Assembly: GCA_036939975.1 (NCBI GenBank)
Contig: JALLPB010000069.1
Span: forward strand, 1-25,897
Length of the DNA stretch: 25,897 bases
DNA from: Cyclostephanos tholiformis
Lineage: Eukaryota; Bacillariophyta; Thalassiosirophyceae; Thalassiosirales; Thalassiosiraceae
Reading direction: 5' to 3'
Position numbers and translations under genes: made by a program. This document shows positions 17,476 to 25,897 of the stretch, in pieces; the first letter of the stretch is position 1, and each line of letters starts with the position of its first letter. The notes under the pieces are model-generated. The model worked only from the letters and a program-made list of their open reading frames with translations, was not told the origin of the DNA and did no database searches.

Positions 17476-18528
17476 ATGGGAAAGGCCAATAAAGTCCACA
17501 CGCCGGTGCCAGTTGATCCCACAGCGTGGATGATTGACAACGACGTTGCCAATTTTCTTCTCCTGCATCAAAAAGAAGTCCTCTACATGTGCATGGTGGG
17601 TGCAAAAGTTCGCTCAGGTTGAGCATTTAATTATCGGCTTCGCGATGATTACTCAGTATGTTGACTTATTTCTGATGCGATCCTCTAACCTACCCTTCAT
17701 TCTTTAGTTGGGGTATACGTATTTACATGGTGCGTAGTGTGGGCATCGTTTTGTGCTTCTTTTCTCGACACAATGTGCCGCAGTTCAACAAACATGTACT
17801 CTCTCCTCCATCGTTAATGTGATCATGTTGTCAGGAAGCAAAGTGTTTGCTGCCAACCAAAACGTTTCCGTTTCATACAAGTTTGTGTCCATGATCCTAG
17901 CATGTACTGGCGGGGGAATTTTAGTCCCTATTTTTATTAACTCCATCCCTGTACCCATGGCTAATGACGCCTATCCCATCGCCATCGCGACGTCCTTCGC
18001 TATTCATCACTACTTCCCCATTGTTGGAGAGGTCGTCAAACTTTCGCCGATGGTCAATGTATGTGTTTTATGTGATGATTTTTTTGAACCATTGGAATCG
18101 CTGGAGAAACTCATCAATTCGATATAATGTGCTTTGCATGCATGTTTAAGGCAATGATCATTGTACTTTATGAGACAGTTCGGGCAAAGGTTGTGTTCAC
18201 TTTCACGACCGCCGCGAACGTTGCAATTGCCCCCTCCCTATTCTCCTTCCCCCTCTTCGGACCCATCATGTGCGGAACAATCTCTGGTTGTGGAGGCGCA
18301 TTTTTACCCATGAGTAAAGGGCTTGACCCTATCAAGAATGGCATGTCGTATCCAATGATCTCAGCATGCATTGGCGCGACGTTGGTTCATTTGTTCTTAA
18401 ACACTTCTTTCAGCGAGGGTGTGATCAATGCTAAGGAGAAGGTTCACTTTCACTTGGCCTTGTTCTTTGTTTTTATTGGCCTCGTGAATGGATTGGGGTT
18501 GACTGAAAAGAAAGTTAAGAAAGAGTGA
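17476..18528 (+). CDS. TRIC-like intracellular cation channel (TMEM38-like), 5' exons uncertain
   Basis: Clear exons are about 17838-18058 and 18151-18528, joined in phase 0 across a 92-base intron (AAT|GTATGT...TTTAAG|GCA). They encode a multi-helix protein with SMILACTGGGILVPIF, SFAIHHYFPIVGEVVKLSP, AMIIVLYETVRAKVVF, GTISGCGGAFLPMSKGLDP and a final helix HLALFFVFIGLVNGLGL, then a Lys-rich tail. Order and spacing match TRIC channels, trimeric K+ channels of the ER/SR that balance charge during Ca2+ release: the Gly-rich second helix, the FP before helix 4, the KE-VR-like YETVRA and a Gly-rich helix 5. A likely first exon starts at ATG 17476 (MGKANKVHTPVPVDPTAWMI), a second after acceptor 17707 reads VGVYVFTWCVVWASFCASFL, but the second-to-third junction is unresolved. 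Confidence 0.6.
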
Positions 18529-18701
18529 AGTGGTGTAGGAGAATCGTTCATTTATTTGTATGTACTTATGAATAGTTCCGGTTCGTAGAGTGGACGCTGA
18601 GGGTGGTTCCTCTTGGTTTAACACACCATCTCGAAAGAGAGAATAGCTGTGAAAAAAGGTCATATAAATATAGCAATATTGCCATTATCATACGATACAT
18701 G

Positions 18702-19508
18702 TCATTTACTCAACATTAATTGGGCGAAATCTGATGAAGATCCATCTCTTGCGGTATCCAGAACAAGCGCAGTCGGATTATTTCGCAAAGCTGCATGAGT
18801 AGTCAAATCATCCAAAGAATCGCTGACATTCACACCATAAATTTGTTCAAAAATTGTACACGCAATCGATGGAGCTAGCTCGGGTGGCAATCTCATGTCC
18901 TGCACGAGACTGGTCGCAATTGAGAAGGGGTCACTTCCTTCTAGTCCAGAGGAGCTTATATCATAATCAAATTCATCCATCACGATAATATTATCGTGAC
19001 GAAGGCGGATTTTGATCCGTGCAATTTTTGATTCATTGTTCATCACTGCTGCAGATGATGATTCACGATGAGGAAAATATCCATCACCGGCTAATCCAGC
19101 CAACAAATCCATCTTATCTGTGCTCAGTGCTATGTTGAGCTGCGATCGGATTTGTTTCTCGATCTGCTGGTACAACTTCCTATCGCCCATCAATTCCAAC
19201 CTGCCCCCCATGAAGGTTTTGGAGGACGACCTCACCGACCCGTAGACCTCAGCATCTGCAATAATCGACTCCGTCAAGTGCGCAGCATTGGAGTCGATGA
19301 AGGAAGACATCGATAAATAATTAGACACGCATTCGAACTGCCCTCCAGAGAGTGAGGTAGATTCTGACGGATTCCCATCGTGAGGTGTATTTGCGAGCGA
19401 TATGGGAAGGCATGTTGTGTCCAACAGCAGCGTATCAATAATTCTAACGGCACCGTCGGATGACGATGCGTCTATTCTTATAGGGACGATATTTGTAATT
19501 GATGCCAT
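18702..19508 (-). CDS. SNF5/SMARCB1-like subunit of SWI/SNF chromatin remodeller
   Basis: Predicted 268 aa from ATG 19508, single exon. SNF5 proteins are core scaffold subunits of SWI/SNF and RSC remodellers and contain two related repeats. Repeat 1 starts at NIVPIRIDASSSDGAVRIID (6-25). Repeat 2 is better preserved: ARIKIRLRHDNIIVMDEFDY (163-182), then DPFSIATSLVQDMRLPPELA and PSIACTIFEQIYG (to 225), the typical 'D-DP-FA--LV-DL-LP-----I---I--QI' pattern. The protein is short and lacks a long N-terminal DNA-binding region; the space between the repeats is Ser/Asp-rich. The first repeat is diverged after its opening strand. It shares a 513-base divergent promoter with the ABC1 kinase gene. Confidence 0.75.
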   Translation of the reverse strand: MASITNIVPIRIDASSSDGAVRIIDTLLLDTTCLPISLANTPHDGNPSESTSLSGGQFECVSNYLSMSSFIDSNAAHLTESIIADAEVYGSVRSSSKTFMGGRLELMGDRKLYQQIEKQIRSQLNIALSTDKMDLLAGLAGDGYFPHRESSSAAVMNNESKIARIKIRLRHDNIIVMDEFDYDISSSGLEGSDPFSIATSLVQDMRLPPELAPSIACTIFEQIYGVNVSDSLDDLTTHAALRNNPTALVLDTARDGSSSDFAQLMLSK

Positions 19509-20021
19509 TGTATTTCTGGCAAGTCGACGGCGAGAGTTGGAGTGATTGGGAGGCTGTGTGATGCAGAATGAGAGCGATTTGCGATGATCGTTTGGATGGG
19601 GCGCTGTGTCGGTCGCTGGACGGTGCGGCGGGGCTTATATCGTGGTGTGTATCAGAAATAATAAATAGAGGGAAGGGGGTGCGCACCCCCCCCAATTCCC
19701 TTTCTCACCCCGGATGTGTTGTGTGATGTCTTCATCGGTACGATAAGATACTACGATACTTTTTTCAGATTCTCTCGTTGAAGAGATCTCAAAGGACGGC
19801 AGGCGGACTCGGTCGCAATTGAAATTGGCAGAACGTTTCGGGTTTTGTATTTGCCATGACAGCCGAAAGTTAAACAGCGTTGAGTCAAGCCCCGCCAAAC
19901 AAGAAGGCATACTTGTCCTATTGTTTAACATTTTGACATTGAGCCCGCTCGCATTCGCTCGCTTCATGTTGTGGATTGCATATTGGAGATTGATTCGTCG
20001 TCTCCGTCAATTTGGCAAGGA
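19509..20021. promoter_or_regulatory. Divergent promoter region, SNF5-like / ABC1 kinase
   Basis: 513 bases between the two start codons. A perfect 16-base palindrome (19675-19690) lies about 170 bases upstream of the SNF5-like ATG. ORFs in this space begin with non-ATG codons or lack protein-like character. I see no RNA gene. Confidence 0.45.
19675..19690. repeat. Perfect 16-base GC palindrome
   Basis: GGGGGTGCGCACCCCC is exactly self-complementary, centred on TGCGCA. It could be a dimeric transcription-factor site or a chance G/C tract. Confidence 0.6.
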
Positions 20022-23019
20022 ATGATGGCGGGCGAAAGGAATGGGAAAAGATGCAGGTTGCTGCTATGTTCTGTTGTTTTTTGCATGACATGCAGAGACA
20101 AACTGCCTCCGATAGGCACCGACGCCTACTCGACACAATTCGCAGCGCCGTCTCGAAGTTATAGGCAATGTATAACGCCGAGCCAAACAAGATTGCACGC
20201 CTCTGCTCCTGTAGCGAACGGCCGCGGGGCGCACGAACACACACATTCTACTTCTTTGTTCAACGTGGGCTACGATGCCCAGTCAATTCTCAATTTTTAT
20301 GACCGGCGACCATGGGAGGTCGGGTTGAGACTAAATATGCTTGGATTGCCTTTGCTAGGTGAGTTAATGCATAATGTGCTTCCAGATTGATTTACCGACC
20401 TCTAACTTTAATCTATCATAATCATCGATTGAATCACTTATGCTTCTCAAAGGCTGGTATTTGGGTCTTGTTACGGATAAATTACTAAAAATAGATGACG
20501 AGGAAAGCGTGGAAAGAAAAAGAGGCGAAGAACTGCGGGGTCATCTAGTCCGATCAAAAAGTGTGGCACTCATCAAATCCGGTCAGGCACTGAGCCTTCG
20601 TCCTGATTTACTGAAGAGCGAAATTTGGGCAGAGGAATTAGGCAAGTTAGTTGACGAAGTGGGAAAATTTTCTGACTTGGACGCCATGAATATTATGAGG
20701 GAAGAGCTCTCGGATCTTTTGCCTAGGATCAAGGACGCCAAGCGAAGGGAGTCCAACAACTCCAAGCAGACACCGGGAACTGGCAAAACTAGGCTGAGCC
20801 GACTAGTGGAGTCTGATCCTTTGTTGCAAATGTTTGAATTTTACAACGATTGTCGGGTAGTTGCTTCTGCGTCCATTGGTCAGGTGGTAAGCCATTGGTT
20901 TAAGCGTGCACCATTTTTATCTACCAGCAGCTATGCCACAACCTAACGTCATCATCGTGTATGTTTTCCCGCTCAATAGTACAAAGCAAGGATACGGCGA
21001 GGCCCGCTTCTTGAAGCTGCAATAGGAAAGGCCGAGGCAGCAAGATGGGGTGGCAGAACCGTGGCCATCAAAATTCAAAGACCAGGTTGGTGACATAGTA
21101 GTAGTATGTATTTGAACAAAATCATCGTACTTCATGCTCATAAAGTGTTGTTCTATCAATAAACTTTGCGATCAGATGTTGCTGCATCCGCTGCTTTGGA
21201 CATGTACCTTATTCGGCGTACAGCTATGTGGCTATCGAAGTTTCGAGGTGGAGATATTGTTGCCATAGCGGATACCTTTGGAATGCAACTTTTTGGTGAA
21301 CTTGACTATATTAGGGAAGCTAAGAATTGCGAGAGATTTCGAGATTTATACGGTGACTGGGACGATGTTCTAGTGCCAGCCGCTTGCACCTCACTTACTA
21401 GAAAGAAAATTCTTGTCATGGAGTGGGTGGAGGGGACGAAAGGTCCATGGATGGGACCCGAGGGCATTGAGATGGTACGCATAGGCCTCCGTTGCTCTAC
21501 AGATCAACTACTAAGGACTGGGTAAGAATTTGGATTATTGTTTAAATGCAAGCATTCCTTCGCACTCACATAATTTTATCACTTCTTTGAACAGGTTGTT
21601 CCATGCGGACCCTCACCGAGGCAATCTTTTGAGAACTGCGAAAGGGCTAAATGACGACCGTGGAACTGGAGAACGAGGTCGTTTGGCATTGGGTGTAATA
21701 GACTTTGGAATGATGGTAAGATTTTGCTTTTGAGTTGAAGCAAAGCCTTTTTGTGACACAAAGGTTTGCTAACCAAAGTTTTGCCCTTTTTTTGTGGCCT
21801 AAGTCTGATATCCCGGAAAGTGATCGATATGGCCTCATCGGGCTTGTCTTAGGCCTGAAAAATAGAGATCTTGCTCTTACAACAGAAAATCTTTTGAAAG
21901 TAAGGAAAGCCTGCGATGCCTTAACTTGCCCTTTCTCTTTAATGTGCGTCTGAAGGTAGCCTTCTTTGTATCGGAATTGCAGCTTGGATTTCTCGAGGAT
22001 ACAACTCAGGTTGATGTACTGGTTCCACGATTAAGACAAGCCCTTAAAAATGCTACTGGTGGATCGAACAAAGCAAGCGAGCTAAGCTTTTCGCAACTTC
22101 AAATAGAATTGGATACAATATCCCGTGACAATTTGCTCAAGGTATGTGGTCTTGCATATTATTACATGATACAATGCTGAATGACCATACCCATCTTATC
22201 CTCATATCGTTACATACTTATCACATTCCATTCAAGTTCAAAATCCCTCCTTACATCATAATAATAATTCGCAGTCTGACCATCTTGGAAGGATTTGCTC
22301 TGGCTGTGGATCCTAATTTTCGATTGATTAGAGGCTCATATCCATACGTGTTGAAGCAATTGCTATCTCCAGAAGGTGTCAACCAGACTCCGAAAGCATT
22401 AGATGATTTACTGGTGAAAATCCTCACTTTGAACGGCGAGGGCAGAGAAGTAGACTGGGGCCGACTTCGAGACCTTTTGGTTCTTGCAGAAAAGGCCAGT
22501 CGGTCATACGATCCTTCGAAGGATGATGACGAGGACAAGGTCAGCGTATCAAGAAAGACAATAGATCTGTTCTTAAAATTCATGACAAGCAAGACTGGCC
22601 TCTTCCTGAAAGGGCCTCTAATTCGCGAATTAGCTGAGGCGGTTGACGGCATGGCCAGCATGGGCGAAAGCAATTTACTTCGTTTGACAGGAGGCCTCAT
22701 TAGACCGCTACCCGGTGGAAACGGGCCAATAAATACAAGGCGTATGGAAGAGATGGAAGCAGTGGCAAAGGTACTTCGGTCTGCGTTTATATTGGAGGAG
22801 ACGAAAAGTGAAGTTGATATTTATAAAGAACGAATGGAATCAGCGAGAGAATTCGCGCAAGGAATTCTCCTGCTCTTTCGTGATGAGGAGAAGGGCGAAT
22901 TAGCCGCCCCAATACTTGCTGAATTGATGAGTGTGATTCAACTTGTGGCAGTTGAAGTTCTCGAGATTAGAGCCTCGCGTGCTATACGAGGTGCGCTTGG
23001 CATAGCCAATGTACGTTGA
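20022..23019 (+). CDS. ABC1/UbiB (ADCK) atypical kinase-like protein, eight exons
   Basis: Exons 20022-20358, 20453-20886, 20980-21085, 21176-21521, 21595-21715, 21804-21899, 21983-22141 and 22237-23019 give 793 aa; every junction keeps phase. The family works in quinone lipid metabolism in mitochondria and plastids, with atypical kinase/ATPase activity. The signature K-x-G-Q motif is KSGQALSLRPDLL (154-166). The Ala/Gly-rich loop is ASIGQVYKA (252-260), the ATP-site Lys is K288 in VAIKIQRP, the catalytic segment is HADPHRGN (411-418) and the metal-binding motif is DFGMM (444-448). Downstream, FKIPPYIIIIIRSLTILEGF and LAVDPNF match plant plastid ABC1K proteins. The N-terminus has a hydrophobic signal-like segment (about 12-24); final compartment uncertain. 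Start ATG 20022 is followed by a second ATG. An alternative end is possible: donor at 23011 to an exon 23138-23209. Confidence 0.88.
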
Positions 23020-23675
23020 TAGCAGCGAATAAGACAAGGAATTTCAATTCGTCGAGGAACATTCCATTTATATGTCATGTTCACGAACTTTGGACAATCA
23101 TCATACACACAATGTTCATCGCCGATGCACGTTGCAGGGGATGCTGCGCCATGATGGACTGGCCAATGTTATTTGTCAATGTCTGTTTACCCCTGATCTA
23201 ACATCATGATGAAGTAGAACTAGCCACATAACGATGAATTTCAATTTAGTGTAAATAAATTAAAAGTTAATAGCTAGTACTTGTGGACGTTGTGTGAGAG
23301 GATGCTTATCAGGCCACTGGTTGATAAAAATTGTCCCTAATTTATCGTCACCACCATCACACATCGCAGTTCGCATAGAGACGAGATGATGTATCGGAGG
23401 GACTGAAAACCCTCTGACATTGCCACGCTATTTTTTCGAGAGAGAAAAACAGACGTTTTTTTTTACTGTTTCTAGTCTTGTTGCTTCCCTCAGTCTTGCC
23501 ACGGCACCCACCGCAGACATGTCTCCCCGCCCAACCATACCAACCTTTCTCTTTTCGCAAACAACTACACCCTTTCGTTGTATAACATATTTATCTCATA
23601 AAGCACTACTTAAAGCCCCGGGCCCAAAGATAAACCCGAGTTTTCACCCAACACACTCTACCTTCCCTCCGCAAA
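23020..23675. other. Spacer between ABC1 kinase and homeodomain genes
   Basis: About 656 bases. The first part may include an alternative last exon of the ABC1 kinase (23138-23209). A likely polyadenylation region (GTAAATAAATTAAAAG) lies near 23251-23268. The rest precedes the homeodomain gene and should hold its promoter; its last ~100 bases are CT/CA-rich. No other gene is supported. Confidence 0.4.
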
Positions 23676-24799
23676 ATGCCTACCACGCCACTTCCCATCG
23701 ATTCGTCTACATATGACCTAACTCCTAACAAAACACCACTCGAGATGATAGAATACATTGTGTTGATGGCAGGGTTGACATTTCCTCTCGTGCAGGATTT
23801 CGAGAATGAAGACTCTGCCCCTCAGAGCAGTGGCCCATATCATTTAGGATCCTTGGAACAGATTTGCTCAAATGACCACCAAAACCAGAAAAAGAAAATA
23901 GATCGCGCTGAGGACCACAAGGATCCAACTTTCGAGAACAATGAGCCGATCATTAAGATCGAAATGGAGTTGTATGACATTAAAGCAGCCACATCTGCTT
24001 TTCAAAACACGATGGTAGATTGGGTTAAACGAAACTGGTTCAACCCGTGAGCGCTTATCCCCAGCCCACGAAGATTTTTTGTCGTCTTGGCCTCTGATCT
24101 CACCTACACTGATATTGCTGAATCGCTAGGTTCCCAGACGACGAAGTGCTAAATCGTCTTTCGCACTTCCTTATCGCGAATCATTCAGTTCCTTGGAATA
24201 ACAAGGATATCACTACACTAAAGGGCACAGAGCCGTCTGAATATGATCGCACCGTGGTCGATGTAACGACGGAGAAAATTACAAACTGGCTGGTCAACTG
24301 CCGGTGCGTTGTTCTTTTTGAGGCACTATGTTCATCGATGTTTTTTTTCCTCAACACCCCATCGTTATCTCTTCAACACTGAAAGGACAAGAAAATGGAG
24401 ACCGGTGCGTGGCGTTCTGTTTCCCCTTTGCCATCTTCCCGAACGTCCAAATTCATAATTACCCCAAACTCCGAAAACGGCATCGTGCTCTCGCAGTCAA
24501 TCGAGCGGGCATTCGATTTACGCCGTCCCGTATCATTGCTAACCGAGGATTCCATTCGGCTTTTTGAAGGGAAAGAAGTCCGCCCGCTTGTGGGGTGGGA
24601 TTCTGACTTGCTGTTTTCATTCGACCAAAAGTTCTTAACGAAGTTGAAGATGTGGAAAAAGAGCGGGTGCACCGGCAGAACGACGAAAGTCAACGCTACC
24701 AAGAGGGGGCATTCTTCGCTTGAAAAACCGCGCGACCTCTCCGATGAAGATGATGACGACTATGCGGAAGGAATCGTATGTGACATTGAAGCAGTCTAA
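23676..24799 (+). CDS. TALE-type homeodomain transcription factor, four exons
   Basis: Exons 23676-24046, 24130-24303, 24386-24404 and 24497-24799 give 288 aa. The homeodomain spans three exons: helix 1 end WVKRNWFNPFPDDEVLNRL (116-134) carries the TALE-like NPxP; recognition helix VTTEKITNWLVNCR (169-182) has W177, N180 and R182 of the WFxNxR core, and the 19-base exon supplies TRKWRP. The sequence then runs SIERAFDLRRPVSLLTEDSI, an extension common after such homeodomains. About 28 extra residues separate the NPFP region from the recognition helix. The N-terminus (1-112) is acidic with no known domain; the C-terminus has a Lys-rich part and an acidic end (DLSDEDDDDYAEG). Junction phases agree throughout. 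Reading past the micro-exon without splicing meets a stop after about 18 codons. Likely a nuclear DNA-binding regulator; targets unknown. Confidence 0.78.
24386..24404 (+). other. 19-base micro-exon of the homeodomain gene
   Basis: Between acceptor GAAAG (24381-24385) and donor GTGCGT (24405) lie 19 bases that complete an Arg codon and encode TRKWRP. This restores the end of the DNA-recognition helix. The downstream intron (24405-24496) ends in CTCGCAG. Confidence 0.65.
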
Positions 24800-25066
24800 G
24801 AGGCAACAGGACGGCTGTTCGGCCGAGGGATTTTCGGGGATTGGATCCTTAAAATCTCCTTTCATCAGACGAATTTGGAGGTGTTCCGTTGTCGGAGATG
24901 TGTCGTTTCAGTAATTTCGTTAAGTTTGGGATAAAATAGTAATCGGAAGGACGACCACTAGCAAGATTCCTCGATGAGAACCGTCAATGGCCCCATCTTC
25001 CACGTCAATTGCATTCGTAGTTGAGAGAGACGGGGAAATCCAATGTTTTCGTCCGGGATGTGGTCG
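24800..25066. other. Convergent 3' spacer, no gene seen
   Basis: 267 bases between the homeodomain stop and the 3' end of the twin-CX9C gene on the other strand. No supported ORF or structured RNA is visible. Confidence 0.4.
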
Positions 25067-25609
25067 TTATGGTCGGTTCACTTCCGCGATTGATTTGGCT
25101 GAATGACATTGTTTGAATTCGTCCCACTCTCTTGCGCAAGGAGCAACTTAGAACGACACGGTAGATAATAGATTTGTAAGCGAAATCAGCGATGAGCGAT
25201 GTGACTTCCTAACAAACGAGAACGCTAAACAAATTATCGCAATGACGAGGAAGTTACTGACCTTGACCTTGATTCTTGTCCATACAAGCAACTGGATGTA
25301 AGTTTCACGAGATAGTCAAAAAAGGAAAGTTAGAGTTGAGTACCATCACTCGTCATAAACACACGTCATTCGAGTTCGATTTCTCGGAGGCCAACTCTTT
25401 CATGTAAACAAATACATCTCCATTCAACACATCATGGCCAAAAACTGGCCATCCTCCACCCCCAACTCACCAACTCCGTTGTAGATTTCTTCGCATGGCA
25501 TCCCCTTCGATGCCGAACTAGACGCGTCCGGTGGGAGTTCCTTCTGGGTTTTTCTGTCGCAGTCGATGCAGACTTTGTCCTTCGCCTGCTTGCTAGCCGA
25601 CAATCCCAT
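25067..25609 (-). CDS. Twin-CX9C (CHCH-type) small protein, three exons
   Basis: Exons 25609-25471, 25291-25262 and 25146-25067 on the - strand give 82 aa. The spliced protein has two CX9C pairs, C39-C49 (CEEIYNGVVAC) and C60-C70 (CAREWDEFKQC), separated by 10 residues, plus an N-terminal C14/C17 pair (CIDC). This is the helix-hairpin of CHCH proteins, which are imported and oxidised by Mia40/Erv1 in the mitochondrial intermembrane space and include respiratory-complex assembly factors. The middle exon is only 30 bases. Donors are GTGAGT and GTCAGT, acceptors ATCCAG and CTAAG, all in phase 1. ATG 25609 is the first in-frame Met; the upstream open stretch starts with TTG. TATATAA-like sequence lies about 20 bases upstream. 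Exact orthologue unknown. Confidence 0.72.
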
Positions 25610-25897
25610 GTTAGGTGCGCTAATTATATAATCTCCGTCCGACAAAGGCTGAATATGTTGTATGGGATATGGTTATGATCAACTCCGCTTCGTCTTCATC
25701 GCCGCAACAAAAGACATCAATTCGCACAACAATACCTCTATGTATTTTTTGCAGAGAGTTGTTAGCTATCGTCTGTCCTTCGACTGAGGAAAATGTTAAT
25801 ACCGTATAATATACCGGGGTTTAAGCACCAGCTAATGTTCTAGGGTGTGACAGCTAAATCTTTCGACAATTTTTTCCCGCCATCCCCTGAGTGTGTC
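25610..25897. other. Upstream region of twin-CX9C gene to window end
   Basis: 288 bases with an AT-rich start (TTATATAATC at about 25623) and no ORF of note. An imperfect palindrome, ACCGTATAATATACCGG, lies near 25801-25817. This should include the promoter of the twin-CX9C gene. Confidence 0.35.

Noticed and set aside
17348..17626. 92-codon minus-strand ORF near the TRIC-like first exon
   Set aside because: Overlaps the probable first exon and shows no known motif; could not be supported over the + strand reading.
20022..25609. Operon or gene-cluster interpretation of the kinase, homeodomain and twin-CX9C genes
   Set aside because: Each gene has its own introns, spacing and orientation; nothing indicates co-transcription or a shared pathway.
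1..25897. CRISPR arrays, rRNA genes or viral genes
   Set aside because: No regularly spaced direct repeats, no rRNA-like conserved blocks, and no capsid, polymerase or integrase motifs were seen.

Overview
The window looks like nuclear DNA from a diatom or close stramenopile relative. Genes are compact and lie on both strands. Introns are short (72-179 bases, GT-AG, most with a clear 3' acceptor). Several proteins begin with a signal peptide followed by an AF-P type plastid motif, and one adds a twin-arginine thylakoid signal. GAC/GTC triplet runs inside exons give long Asp, Ser or Asn tracts. I see no rRNA, convincing tRNA, CRISPR array or bacterial operon. The species cannot be fixed from the sequence alone.

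Layout. 290-2684 (+): a NUDIX hydrolase of the ADP-ribose pyrophosphatase type, then a 2-oxoglutarate/Fe(II) oxygenase of the isopenicillin-N-synthase-like fold. 2885-3127 (+): a doubtful low-complexity ORF. 3186-5506: an AlkB-like dioxygenase gene (+) whose probable first exon (3186-3289) lies about 1 kb from its main exon (4351-5506); a cysteine-rich zinc-binding-type protein is encoded on the opposite strand inside that gap. 5788-7746 (-): a DOT1-like histone methyltransferase with a ubiquitin-interacting motif, facing a plastid DUF1995 protein (8207-9490, +). The 460-base space between these two holds a small Tc1/mariner-type MITE (7829-8017). 9696-10823 (-): a mitochondrial carrier. 11279-12362 (+): a thylakoid-lumen PsbP-like protein. 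12439-13605 (-): an unknown secreted Cys-containing protein. 14217-16140 (+): an unknown four-exon gene. 16287-16767 (+): a broken coding remnant. 16888-17274 (-): a small two-helix membrane protein. 17476-18528 (+): a TRIC-like channel. 18702-19508 (-): a SNF5-like chromatin-remodelling subunit. 20022-23019 (+): an eight-exon ABC1/UbiB kinase-like protein. 23676-24799 (+): a four-exon TALE-type homeodomain protein. 25067-25609 (-): a three-exon twin-CX9C protein.

These are ordinary single eukaryotic genes, not an operon. Themes do recur: chromatin and transcription (DOT1-like, SNF5-like, homeodomain), plastid function (DUF1995, PsbP-like) and mitochondria (carrier, twin-CX9C, and perhaps ABC1 kinase and the small membrane protein). 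The strongest leads are the DOT1-like protein with UIM and SIM-like motifs, the nested antisense Cys-rich/AlkB-like pair, two genes that only make sense with micro-exons (19 and 30 bases), and the MITE in a divergent promoter. All exon models were assembled by eye from frame, splice signals and family motifs; none has been tested against transcripts.
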